DNA of 64,000 bases from Leisingera aquaemixtae. GTDB taxonomy: Bacteria > Pseudomonadota > Alphaproteobacteria > Rhodobacterales > Rhodobacteraceae. This document shows, piece after piece, positions 33,244 to 42,375 of the stretch. The stretch lies in NCBI RefSeq assembly GCF_019801145.1, contig NZ_JAHVJQ010000006.1, forward strand, positions 124,001 through 188,000. Direction: 5' to 3'. Numbering within the stretch: the first letter of the stretch is position 1; every line of letters starts with the position of its first letter. The notes under the pieces were generated by a model. It was not told where the DNA came from. It saw only the letters and a list, made by a program, of their open reading frames with translations, and did no database searches. Made by a program: the position numbers and the translations under genes.

Positions 33244-34259
33244 TGACACTCCAGCAGCTGACCGGGATGGCGGGCGTGATTTGTCCGATGTACGCCATTG
33301 TTGACGGCAAGGGCCGCATCGTGTCCGCCGGGCCGACGCTGAAGAAGCTCCGGCCGCAGCTGGATTGGGAAGGGCGGCGGTTCTTCCGGGTGTTCGACCT
33401 GTCCCGGCCGCGGTCGGTGCGCTCGGTGGAGGATCTGCTGCGCACCTCGGGCAGCAAGCTGCATCTGCAATTCCGCGACGCTCCCCAGACGGGCCTCAAA
33501 GGAGTGTGCACGCCGCTGCCCGAAGGGCAGGGCGCGTTCATCAATCTGTCCTTTGGCATCTCCGTGCTGGAGGCGGTGAGGGACTATGACCTGACCAGCG
33601 CCGATTTTTCGCCCACGGACCTGACCATCGAAATGCTCTATCTGGTGGAGGCGAAATCCGCCGCAATGGAGGCCTCGCGCCAGCTGAACCTGCGCCTGCA
33701 GGGCGCCAAGATCGCCGCTGAGGAGCAGGCCTTTACCGACACCCTGACGGGGCTGAAGAACCGCCGGGCGATGGACCATGTGCTGGGGCGTCTGATCAGC
33801 AGCGGCCGCGAATTTGCGCTGATGCACCTGGATCTGGATTTTTTCAAGCAGGTCAATGACACCCTGGGCCATGCGGCTGGCGATGCGGTGCTGCAGCACG
33901 CTGCCAGAGTAATGGTGGAGTGCACCCGCCAGTCGGACACGGTTGCGCGGGTCGGCGGCGACGAGTTCGTCATGATTCTCGAAGGGGTGCTGGACACCGG
34001 CAGGCTTGCGGCGATCGCCAAGCGGCTGATTCAGCGCCTGGAGGAGCCGGTTCCCTTTGGCGGCCGGACCTGCCGGATTTCCGCCAGCGCCGGCACCACG
34101 CTGTCCACATGGCAGCAAAACCCGGACGCCCAGCAGCTGCTGAACCAGGCGGATCTGGCGCTTTATGCCGCCAAGCGCGCCGGCCGGGCGCAGCATTGCT
34201 TCTACCGCGAAGGCATGGAGAAGGCGGACGGCAAGGCGGATACGCCTGCAGCATCTTAA
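33240..34259 (+). CDS. HNOBA-GGDEF diguanylate cyclase, partner of the H-NOX protein
   Basis: 339 residues. Residues 1 to about 115 form a PAS-like HNOBA domain (VICPMYAIVDGKGRIVSAGP, then LSFGISVLEAVRDY), the element that mediates coupling to H-NOX in guanylate cyclases. A helical linker (about 130-165) leads to a GGDEF domain with RVGGDEF at residues 237-243 and an RxxD inhibitory site (RQSD 230-233). It should make cyclic-di-GMP. The ATG lies in an ATGA overlap with the H-NOX stop. The pairing is like H-NOX-associated cyclases described in other bacteria, but here with an unusual H-NOX. Confidence 0.88.
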   Translation: MMTLQQLTGMAGVICPMYAIVDGKGRIVSAGPTLKKLRPQLDWEGRRFFRVFDLSRPRSVRSVEDLLRTSGSKLHLQFRDAPQTGLKGVCTPLPEGQGAFINLSFGISVLEAVRDYDLTSADFSPTDLTIEMLYLVEAKSAAMEASRQLNLRLQGAKIAAEEQAFTDTLTGLKNRRAMDHVLGRLISSGREFALMHLDLDFFKQVNDTLGHAAGDAVLQHAARVMVECTRQSDTVARVGGDEFVMILEGVLDTGRLAAIAKRLIQRLEEPVPFGGRTCRISASAGTTLSTWQQNPDAQQLLNQADLALYAAKRAGRAQHCFYREGMEKADGKADTPAAS

Positions 34260-34445
34260 CGGCAGGTCTGGCAGGCGTGCCGGTGCCCGCACCGGCGGGC
34301 GCCGGGGCTGAACATCATGTCATACTGCCCCAGTACGGCTTGCAGGCAGCGCCTGCGCAAACAGGTCATGGCCGCAGTGCCAAAGACGTGTGGCTTTTGA
34401 CAGTTTTCCGCTGCTGTCAGCACTGGTGCATTGTCGGGGGAGAAG

Positions 34446-34520
34446 TGGCAGCCCGTAGGGGAATCGAACCCCTCTTTCCAGGTTGAAAACCTGGCGTCCT
34501 AACCGATAGACGAACGGGCC
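34446..34520 (-). tRNA. tRNA-Glu (anticodon TTC)
   Basis: 75 nt with CCA encoded. The acceptor GGCCCGT pairs with ACGGGCT, the anticodon loop is in CAGGTTTTCAACCTG, and the T arm is GGGGTTCGATTCCCC. Identical to the copy at 34690-34764. Confidence 0.95.
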
Positions 34521-34538
34521 ACTCTGTCTGTGAGGCGG

Positions 34539-34567
34539 TGTTTACTGATTGCGCCGGACGGGCGCAA
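34539..34567 (-). promoter_or_regulatory. Promoter of the downstream tRNA-Glu
   Basis: On the minus strand TTGCGC (34562-34567) and TAAACA (34539-34544) are separated by 17 bp, 18 bp before the tRNA. Almost the same arrangement precedes the other copy, which supports function. Confidence 0.55.
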
Positions 34568-34636
34568 GGGGATTTTTGCAGAAATGCGAAGTTTTTCCGC
34601 CCGCCTCATGTTTTCGCTAAAGGGCTGATGCAAAAC

Positions 34637-34661
34637 AAAAAAATCACGCCAATTCGGCGTG
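34637..34661 (-). terminator. Terminator of the upstream tRNA-Glu
   Basis: CACGCC/GGCGTG with a 5-base loop followed on the minus strand by ATTTTTTTG, 28 bp after the tRNA end. It separates the two copies. Confidence 0.8.
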
Positions 34662-34689
34662 TTCACGGTGCTTGCTGCGATGGGGTAAG

Positions 34690-34764
34690 TGGCAGCCCGT
34701 AGGGGAATCGAACCCCTCTTTCCAGGTTGAAAACCTGGCGTCCTAACCGATAGACGAACGGGCC
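34690..34764 (-). tRNA. tRNA-Glu (anticodon TTC), second copy
   Basis: Identical to the copy at 34446-34520, with its own promoter and terminator. CCA is encoded. Confidence 0.95.
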
Positions 34765-34782
34765 ACTCTGTGCGTGAGCGGG

Positions 34783-34811
34783 TATTTAGTTGTAAGCGCC
34801 GGAACCCGCAA
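34783..34811 (-). promoter_or_regulatory. Promoter of the upstream tRNA-Glu
   Basis: TTGCGG (34806-34811) and TAAATA (34783-34788) on the minus strand, 17 bp apart, 18 bp before the tRNA. Confidence 0.6.
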
Positions 34812-34868
34812 GAGAAAAAATACGCCTTTGTGAAATTTCTTATCCACAGGGCCCAAGCCTTTGAAAAC

Positions 34869-36608
34869 TCAGGCTTCGGCAGCGTCTTCCAGGCGCAGCT
34901 GCGGGCTTTGGCGGCCGCCCCAGGTGTTGATTTCCAGCCGTCCGGCAAAATGGAAGCGGGCACCGCCGTGCTCCAGCAGCCGGGGGCCGAGCGCGGTATC
35001 AAAGGCGCCAAAGCAGATCGCATCGACACCTCCGCCCATGCCGTCGCTGAGGGAGAGCTTGAGGTGGCTTTCACCCACTTTCTTGGCAAAGCGCACCTGA
35101 AGATCCGGCAGCGCATAGCGCGGGGCAGGGGCGCCGGCGCCAAACGGGCCTGCCTGTTCGATCTGCTCGATCAGGTCCACGCTGGTCGCCCCCGGCATCA
35201 GCGCGCCGTCGAGCTTCAGGTCGGCCGGGCCGCCCTGGCCTGCGCCCTGTTTGGCCAGCAATTCCGTCAGCCGCGCCATGGCCGGTTCCAGCTTGTCGCG
35301 CATCACGGTGAGGCCCGCAGCCATCTTGTGGCCGCCGCCCTTGACCAGCAGCCCTTCGGCCGCCAGCCGCTGGATCGAGGCACCGAGGTCGACGCCGGAA
35401 ACGGACCGGCCCGAGCCTTTGCCCTCTGCACCGTCAAAGCCGATCACGATGGCGGGCCGGTTGGCGGCTTCCTTCAGGCGGGAGGCGACGATGCCGACCA
35501 CGCCCGGGTGCCAGCCCTCGCCCGCGGCCCAGACCAGCGGGGCGTCCAGACCGCGCTCCTCTGCCTGTTCCAAAGCGGCGGCGCGCACGGCGTTTTCAAT
35601 GTCGCGGCGTTCGGTGTTCAGCTCATCCAGCCTTTCTGCGAGTGCAGCCGCCTCATGCGGGTTGTCCGTCGACAACAGGCGTGCGCCGAGGTCAGCCTTG
35701 CCGATGCGGCCGCCGGCATTGACCCGCGGGCCCAACAGGAATCCGAGGTGGTACGTAGAGGGCGCTGAATCCATGCGGGAGACGTCGGAGAGCGCTACCA
35801 GCCCGGGACGTCTGCGGGCGCCCATCACTTTCAGACCTTGGCGCACCAGCGCCCGGTTGGCACCGATCAGAGGCGCCACATCCGCCACGGTGGCCAGCGC
35901 CACCAGGTCCAGCAGCGCCATCAGGTCCGGGCCCTTGGCGCCACCCTCGCGCATCTGGCGGCCTGCCTCGACCAGCATCAGGAACACCACGCCCGCGGCA
36001 CAGAAATAACCCAGGTCGCCGCTTTCGTCCTGCCGGTTGGGGTTCACCACCGCCACGCAGTCGGGCAGTGTTTCGCCACCCAGGTGGTGGTCCAGCACGA
36101 TCACGTCGGCACCCTTGGCGGCGGCAATGGGTTCGTGGCTGAGGGTGCCGCAATCGACGCAGATGATCAGGTCATGGGCGGCGGCAAGCTCCTGCATGGC
36201 CGGAACATTGGGGCCATAGCCCTCGTCGATGCGGTCGGGGATGTAAAGCGTGGCTTCCAGCCCCATCTGCCGCAGCCAGACCAGCAGCAGCGCTGCCGAG
36301 CTGCCGCCATCGACGTCATAATCGGCAAAGACCGCAATCCGCTGCTTGCGCCGCACGGCTTCCAGGAAGCGGGCGGCGGCGGCCTCCATGTCCTTCATCT
36401 CGCGCGGGTCGGGCAGCAGTTCTTTCAGCTTTGGTTCAAGAAACCCCTTGGCCTCCATCGCCGGAACACCGCGCCGCGCCAGCACCTGGCAGACAGAGCG
36501 GGGCAGGCCGGTCTGCTGCGCCATCATTTCGGAGGCACGGTCCACTTCCACCCCGGGGCCAACCCAGCGGCGGCCGGTCAAGGACTGCTCAACACCCAAA
36601 AAGCTCAT
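34869..36608 (-). CDS. recJ: Single-stranded-DNA-specific exonuclease RecJ
   Basis: 579 residues. RecJ degrades single-stranded DNA 5'-3' in recombination and mismatch repair. The DHH-family motifs are present: VFADYDVDGGSSAALLLVWL, VDCGTLSHEP, VLDHHLGGET, and the DHHA1-type GGHKMAAGLTVM. The ATG at 36608 begins MSFLGVEQSLTGRRW. It is the last gene of the hom-glpX-recJ set, an arrangement common in roseobacters. Confidence 0.94.
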   Translation of the reverse strand: MSFLGVEQSLTGRRWVGPGVEVDRASEMMAQQTGLPRSVCQVLARRGVPAMEAKGFLEPKLKELLPDPREMKDMEAAAARFLEAVRRKQRIAVFADYDVDGGSSAALLLVWLRQMGLEATLYIPDRIDEGYGPNVPAMQELAAAHDLIICVDCGTLSHEPIAAAKGADVIVLDHHLGGETLPDCVAVVNPNRQDESGDLGYFCAAGVVFLMLVEAGRQMREGGAKGPDLMALLDLVALATVADVAPLIGANRALVRQGLKVMGARRRPGLVALSDVSRMDSAPSTYHLGFLLGPRVNAGGRIGKADLGARLLSTDNPHEAAALAERLDELNTERRDIENAVRAAALEQAEERGLDAPLVWAAGEGWHPGVVGIVASRLKEAANRPAIVIGFDGAEGKGSGRSVSGVDLGASIQRLAAEGLLVKGGGHKMAAGLTVMRDKLEPAMARLTELLAKQGAGQGGPADLKLDGALMPGATSVDLIEQIEQAGPFGAGAPAPRYALPDLQVRFAKKVGESHLKLSLSDGMGGGVDAICFGAFDTALGPRLLEHGGARFHFAGRLEINTWGGRQSPQLRLEDAAEA

Positions 36609-36628
36609 GCGTCTCACCCGTAAGCAAA

Positions 36629-36652
36629 GGCCGGACCCAATTGGATCCGGCC
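36629..36652 (-). terminator. Hairpin between glpX and recJ
   Basis: GGCCGGA/TCCGGCC flank a near-palindromic CCCAATTGGA and, on the minus strand, are followed by TTTGCTT. It may reduce read-through from glpX into recJ. Confidence 0.5.
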
Positions 36653-36667
36653 CTTTCATCTTTCCTC

Positions 36668-36686
36668 AAATACTCCCGCCGGAGGC
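36668..36686 (-). repeat. Dispersed intergenic repeat, copy 1
   Basis: The 19-mer GCCTCCGGCGGGAGTATTT, read on the minus strand, is identical to the copy at 53554-53572 on the plus strand. It is palindrome-containing (CTCCGGCGGGAG) and resembles the short element seen between genes throughout roseobacter genomes. Confidence 0.7.
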
Positions 36687-36721
36687 CGCGGCGCAAGCCG
36701 CTTCGCGGGCGCAGTGCCGGT

Positions 36722-37708
36722 TCACTTCTGGTGCGGTTCCAGCGGCGTGCGGTAGGACATGCGGCGCACCGAGCCGGTCTTGGAGCGCATCAGCAGGGTG
36801 GTGGTTTCAACCCAGCCCGGGGTCCGTTTGAGCGAGGGCAGCAGCGAGCCGCCGGTCACGCCGGTGGCGGCGAAAATCACATCCTGGGTGACCATCTCGT
36901 CGCGGGCATAGATCCGGTCCAGGTCGGTGATGCCGGCCTTGGCGGCGCGGGCTTTCTCGTCGTCATTGCGGAACAGCAGGCGGCCGAAGATCTGGCCGCC
37001 CATGCATTTCAGCGCAGCTGCGGCCAGCACGCCCTCGGGTGCGCCGCCCTGGCCCATGTACATGTCGATGCCGGTCACGTCGCTTTCGGCGCAGTGCATG
37101 ACCCCTGCCACGTCGCCGTCGGTGATCAGGCGGATGGCGGCGCCGGTTTCACGCACTTCGGCGATCATCGCCTCGTGGCGCGGGCGCTCCAGAATGCAGA
37201 CGGTGATATCGGAGGGCGCGCAGCCCTTGGCCTTGGCCAGCGCCTCGACACGCTCGCGCGGGGACATGTCCAGCGAAACCACGCCGTCCTCGAAACCCGG
37301 CCCGATTGCCAGCTTGTCCATGTAGGTGTCCGGCGCGTGCAGCATGGAGCCGCGCGGACCCATGGCGATCACGGTCAGCGCGTTGGGCATGTCCTTGGCG
37401 GTCAGCGTGGTGCCTTCCAGCGGGTCCAGCGCGATATCTACGCCGGGGCCTTTGCCGGTGCCGACTTCCTCGCCGATGTACAGCATCGGTGCCTCGTCGC
37501 GCTCGCCCTCGCCGATCACCACCACGCCTGCGATGTCCAGCAGGTTCAGCTGCTCGCGCATGGCGTTCACGGCGGCCTGGTCGGCGGCTTTCTCGTCGCC
37601 GCGGCCGATCAGCGAGGCAGAGGCCAGGGCGGCCTGTTCGGCAACGCGGGCGAGGCCCAGCGACAGCATGCGGTCATGAAAGGGCGCGTCTGGGGTGTTC
37701 GAAGTCAT
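36722..37708 (-). CDS. glpX: Fructose-1,6-bisphosphatase class II
   Basis: 328 residues. GlpX hydrolyses fructose-1,6-bisphosphate in gluconeogenesis. The metal and substrate motifs are VVVIGEGERDEAPMLYIGEE and DIALDPLEGTT, with the later TGIDMYMGQGGAPEG. AGGA lies 8 bases before the ATG. It follows hom by 157 bp with a stem-loop between them (37802-37828). Confidence 0.94.
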   Translation of the reverse strand: MTSNTPDAPFHDRMLSLGLARVAEQAALASASLIGRGDEKAADQAAVNAMREQLNLLDIAGVVVIGEGERDEAPMLYIGEEVGTGKGPGVDIALDPLEGTTLTAKDMPNALTVIAMGPRGSMLHAPDTYMDKLAIGPGFEDGVVSLDMSPRERVEALAKAKGCAPSDITVCILERPRHEAMIAEVRETGAAIRLITDGDVAGVMHCAESDVTGIDMYMGQGGAPEGVLAAAALKCMGGQIFGRLLFRNDDEKARAAKAGITDLDRIYARDEMVTQDVIFAATGVTGGSLLPSLKRTPGWVETTTLLMRSKTGSVRRMSYRTPLEPHQK

Positions 37709-37865
37709 ACCGGAAATCCTGTCTCAACGGGTCAGATGTGAATGGGCGTTTCAAGCCGAATAGCGCGGGGCGGGGCAGGCTCGCAAGGGGCGATAGGGGC
37801 TGCTGCGGCAGGAAAGCCCTGCCGCAGCGCTTAAAATTGCCGATTTTCACCGGATTGCCCCCGGC

Positions 37866-39152
<1,287 letters not shown>

Positions 39153-39267
39153 GGCTGGAGGTCCTTTGTCCGAAACTTGTCCGCACCGCCTTAGCGGGTT
39201 CGGCGCAAGCGTGCAACGCCGCTGCGGAACAAGGCGGAGCGGTGCGGGCAGGAATGCCGCGGAGGGG

Positions 39268-39522
39268 TCAGAGTTCGGCGTTTTTGACGGCTTCGGCGCG
39301 GCGTTTCAGGCGGTCGCTGCGGGCGTCGAGCTCCTCCTGCAGATCCTCGCCGGCCTGCTGCGGCGGGTCCAGCGGTTCCAGCGCCTCATCCAGCGGCAGG
39401 AGGTCGGGGTAGTCCGCACCGCGCAGGTCGGGGGTCAGCCGGTCCTCCAGCTCTGGCACCCGGGTGCAGGCGGCGGCTGCCGTCACGGCCAGAAAAAATG
39501 CGATCCGTGTCCAAAACTGCAT
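39268..39522 (-). CDS. Small putative lipoprotein
   Basis: 84 residues. The start MQFWTRIAFFLAVTAAAACT has a lipobox-like AAAC with Cys at about residue 20, so it is probably acylated. The rest is acidic then basic (DLLPLDEALEPLDPP, later LKRRAEAVKNAEL). No family is recognised. It stands alone between hom and a divergent TetR gene. Confidence 0.6.
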   Translation of the reverse strand: MQFWTRIAFFLAVTAAAACTRVPELEDRLTPDLRGADYPDLLPLDEALEPLDPPQQAGEDLQEELDARSDRLKRRAEAVKNAEL

Positions 39523-39660
39523 TGCCCAAACCCCATGCTCTGCTGGACCGGTTTTAGGAGGTCCGGCGGGCTGGCACAATTGAATTTCCGCGGCGGTTTG
39601 GGGATGTTGCCGCAGCCGCGGGCTGATAGAGGCATGGGGCGGCGGCATTCGCTCTTTTTT

Positions 39661-39676
39661 CTGAACATCTGTTCAG
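39661..39676. promoter_or_regulatory. TetR operator
   Basis: CTGAACA and TGTTCAG with a 2-base spacer form a perfect 16-bp palindrome 13 bp before the TetR start. Its place over the promoter region fits an autorepressor site. Confidence 0.7.
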
Positions 39677-39689
39677 TTATTGTCGCCCC

Positions 39690-40277
39690 ATGGCACGCAC
39701 CCAAGGTTCCCACTCCGATATCACCGGCCCCCGCATCCGCGAGGCGGCCCTGCGGCTGTTTGCGCAGCACGGTTATGCAGCGGTCTCGATGCGCCAGATC
39801 GCCAAGGAGGTCGGGGTGCAGGCGGGCGCCCTGTACAATTACACGCCGGACAAGCAGAGCCTGCTGTTCAACCTGATGGCGGGCCATATGGCTGAGCTGC
39901 AGGCGGCCTGGGATTCGGTGCCACAGGCGGACAGCGCGCTGGAACGGCTGCGCGCCTTCACCGGCTTTCACATCCGTTTTCACCTGGAGCGCCCGGATGC
40001 GGTGTTCATCGCCTATATGGAGCTGCGCAACCTGACCGAGGAGAATTTCACCGTCATCGAATCGCTGCGCCGGGACTACGAGAACGGCGTGGAAGGGATC
40101 CTGAAACAAGGGGTCGAGCAGGGCGTGTTCGCCATTCCCGACACCAAGATCGCTACGCTGGCGGTGATTGCGATGCTGAACGGGGTCAACACCTGGTACC
40201 GCTCAGAGGGGCGGCTGTCGCTGGACGAGGTGGAGCGGGTCTATTGGGGCATGGTGCAGAAGGCGGTCAGCACATGA
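39690..40277 (+). CDS. TetR/AcrR-family transcriptional regulator
   Basis: 195 residues. The N-terminal HTH is TGPRIREAALRLFAQHGYAA and VSMRQIAKEVGVQAGALYNY. The C-terminal ligand domain (FTGFHIRFHLERPDAVFIAY) resembles the KstR2-like branch that senses acyl-CoA-type ligands. The palindrome just upstream suggests autorepression. It is coupled by ATGA to a GNAT gene. Confidence 0.88.
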   Translation: MARTQGSHSDITGPRIREAALRLFAQHGYAAVSMRQIAKEVGVQAGALYNYTPDKQSLLFNLMAGHMAELQAAWDSVPQADSALERLRAFTGFHIRFHLERPDAVFIAYMELRNLTEENFTVIESLRRDYENGVEGILKQGVEQGVFAIPDTKIATLAVIAMLNGVNTWYRSEGRLSLDEVERVYWGMVQKAVST

Positions 40278-40753
40278 GCCTGCTGGATCTGAAAACCGGC
40301 CGTCTGCGGGCCGCCCCCTGGCAGGATCTGACGGCGGCGGAGCTGGCGGGCCTGTTTGCGCCGAAGGTGGTGCAATGGCTGCCGGACGGGTTTCAGGCAC
40401 AGGGCAGCGATCAGAGCCGCCGCGAATTCCTGGCGGCGGTGTCGCAGCAGGCCGAAGTGGCGGCCCTTTGCACTGCGGCGGGCGAAGGTGTCGGGCTGAT
40501 CATCCTGTCCTTCCCTGAAGAGGGCAGCAGCATCCGGAACCTGGGTTATCTCTTTGCCGAATCCGCCTGGGGGCAGGGGCTGGCCAGCGAACTGATTGGC
40601 GGATTGCAGGCGCATTTCCGCGGCAGCGGCGTCACGCTGTCCGGCGGGGTCATGCAGGAAAACGCGGCCTCGGCCCGGGTGCTGCAGAAATCCGGTTTCA
40701 CGCCGGAGCGCGCGGGGGCGGAGACCGTGTACAGCTGGTATTCCGGCGCCTGA
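40274..40753 (+). CDS. GNAT-family N-acetyltransferase
   Basis: 159 residues. The acetyl-CoA site is recognisable as LFAESAWGQGLASELIGGLQ, and the RimJ/RimL-like tail reads MQENAASARVLQKSGFTPE. The start overlaps the TetR stop. The substrate is not known. Confidence 0.8.
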   Translation: MSLLDLKTGRLRAAPWQDLTAAELAGLFAPKVVQWLPDGFQAQGSDQSRREFLAAVSQQAEVAALCTAAGEGVGLIILSFPEEGSSIRNLGYLFAESAWGQGLASELIGGLQAHFRGSGVTLSGGVMQENAASARVLQKSGFTPERAGAETVYSWYSGA

Positions 40754-40761
40754 CGGCCTGA

Positions 40762-41064
40762 TCAGCTCAGCAGTCCAAGCATGTCGTAGTGGTCGATCTG
40801 GCGGCTCAGCACCATCGGGTCCTCTTCGGGCAGCACATGCGGCTGCTCCCAGTCCTCGCCGGCAAAGGCCTGCAGCGCCTCGACGCTTTCCCAGACCATC
40901 ACCACGCAGAAGGTGGCGGGCGAATCCGGCCGCGGCAGCCCGGCGGTGACCGAAACAAGGCCCGGCTGGCGGCGCACGTGCGGCACAGCAGTATCGGTCA
41001 GAAAGGCCTTGAAGTCCTGGATCTTGTCGTCACGGACGGTGGCACGGAACACCCGGATAATCAT
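40762..41064 (-). CDS. Antibiotic biosynthesis monooxygenase (ABM)-like protein
   Basis: 100 residues, a dimeric alpha+beta barrel of the ABM type: IIRVFRATVRDDKIQDFKAF, then FCVVMVWESVEALQAFAGED. Members include haem-degrading or quinone monooxygenases, but no functional residue set can be confirmed here. GGGGGAG lies just before the ATG at 41064. Confidence 0.75.
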   Translation of the reverse strand: MIIRVFRATVRDDKIQDFKAFLTDTAVPHVRRQPGLVSVTAGLPRPDSPATFCVVMVWESVEALQAFAGEDWEQPHVLPEEDPMVLSRQIDHYDMLGLLS

Positions 41065-41136
41065 CACTCCCCCCATCGGTCATTGGACAGGGGGAGTATA
41101 GCACATCAGGCGTGGGTTTGGCGGGCCGATCCGGAT

Positions 41137-41267
41137 GGTGCGCGGGCTTGATGCGCCGCGCACAGGGAAAAGCGGGCACCGGTTTTCCCGTCCGGTGCGC
41201 GGGCTTGATGCGCCGCGCACAGGGAAAAGTGGGCACCGGTTTTCCCGGTCAGTGCGCGGGCTTGATG
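41137..41267. repeat. 57-bp tandem repeat derived from the pirin gene end
   Basis: Two full near-identical 57-bp units (41137-41193 and 41194-41250) and a 17-bp third start (41251-41267) begin GGTGCGCGGGCTTGATG. The third start coincides with the end of the pirin gene, whose final IKPAH codons read through the same sequence. 57 is 19 codons. Confidence 0.85.
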
Positions 41268-42160
41268 AATGTGCCGTTGCGCAAGTCGCGGAAGGCCTGG
41301 TGCAGTTCGGCCTGCGTGTTCATCACGATCGGCCCGTGCCAGGCCACCGGCTCGTTGATCGGCGCGCCGGAGATCAGCAGGAAGCGCACGCCATCCGGCC
41401 CGGCCTGCACGGTGATCTCATCGCCGGTGCCAAAGCGGATCAGGGTGCGGTCGCCGGACAGGTCGCGGATGTTGACCTCCTGGCCTGCGACTTCCTTCTC
41501 CAGCAGCACGCCTTGCGGGGCGGAGGCATCGGCGAAGGCCGCTTCACCTTCGAACACATAGGCAAAGGCCCGGCGGTAGGTGTCGATCGGCAGGGTCTTT
41601 TTCACCCCTGCCGGGATGAAGACGTCCAGATACTGCGGGTCGGCGGCGATGCCGTCGACCAGCCCGCGCTTGCCCCAGAAATCGCCGGCAATCACTTTTA
41701 CCCGGGTTCCGTCGTCGTCGATGATCTCAGGGATTTCGGTGCCCTTGATGTCTTGGTAGCGCGGCGCGGTCATCTTCTGGCTGGCGGGCAGGTTGCCCCA
41801 CAGCTGGAAGCCGTGCATCTGACCCTTGGCGTTGCCCGCGGGCATCTCCTGATGCAGGATGCCCGATCCCGCGGTCATCCACTGCACGTCGCCTGCGCCC
41901 AAGGTGCCTTCATTGCCCAGCGAGTCACCGTGTTCGACCGTGCCTGCCAGCACATAGGTGATGGTCTCGATGCCGCGGTGCGGGTGCCAGGGGAAGCCGC
42001 GCAGGTAGTCCTCCGGATTATTGTTGCGGAAGTCGTCGAACAGCAGGAACGGGTCCAGTTCCGACGGGTCCTGAAAGCCGAAGGCGCGGTGCAGTTTGAC
42101 GCCCGCGCCCTCGGTATGCGGCTGCGCCGGGCGGGTTTCGAGGATGGGTCTGAGGGACAT
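41249..42160 (-). CDS. Pirin-family protein
   Basis: 303 residues, bicupin pirin. The metal ligands are H59, H61, H103 and E105 in WHPHRGIETI and SGILHQEMP. Bacterial pirins include quercetinase-type dioxygenases and regulators; which applies is unknown. The end (TFIKPAH) runs into the tandem repeat. The start is preceded by GAGG-type sequence. Confidence 0.9.
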   Translation of the reverse strand: MSLRPILETRPAQPHTEGAGVKLHRAFGFQDPSELDPFLLFDDFRNNNPEDYLRGFPWHPHRGIETITYVLAGTVEHGDSLGNEGTLGAGDVQWMTAGSGILHQEMPAGNAKGQMHGFQLWGNLPASQKMTAPRYQDIKGTEIPEIIDDDGTRVKVIAGDFWGKRGLVDGIAADPQYLDVFIPAGVKKTLPIDTYRRAFAYVFEGEAAFADASAPQGVLLEKEVAGQEVNIRDLSGDRTLIRFGTGDEITVQAGPDGVRFLLISGAPINEPVAWHGPIVMNTQAELHQAFRDLRNGTFIKPAH

Positions 42161-42375
42161 TTGCCTGCCTCCTGTGAACGGTGTGTGCCGTTAAGATAGG
42201 TTGTGCGGAGCAGCGGGGAAACCAGGGCGGTTTCACGCGCCCTGTGCGCGGGTGAACAGAACGCGGAGCAGCCCGCAGGGCTGCCCGGCCCAACGGGACG
42301 CGGTGCCGCAGGCGCCAAGGACGGGCGGGAGCTTCCCTGTTGCCGGGTGCGGAGCAGCCGGCGTAGCCTGTGCAT

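Noticed and set aside
41030-41236. A 68-codon minus-strand frame through the 57-bp repeats
   Set aside because: It is just the repeat unit read in an open phase (ARRIKPAH copies) with no start signal; treated as repeat, not gene.
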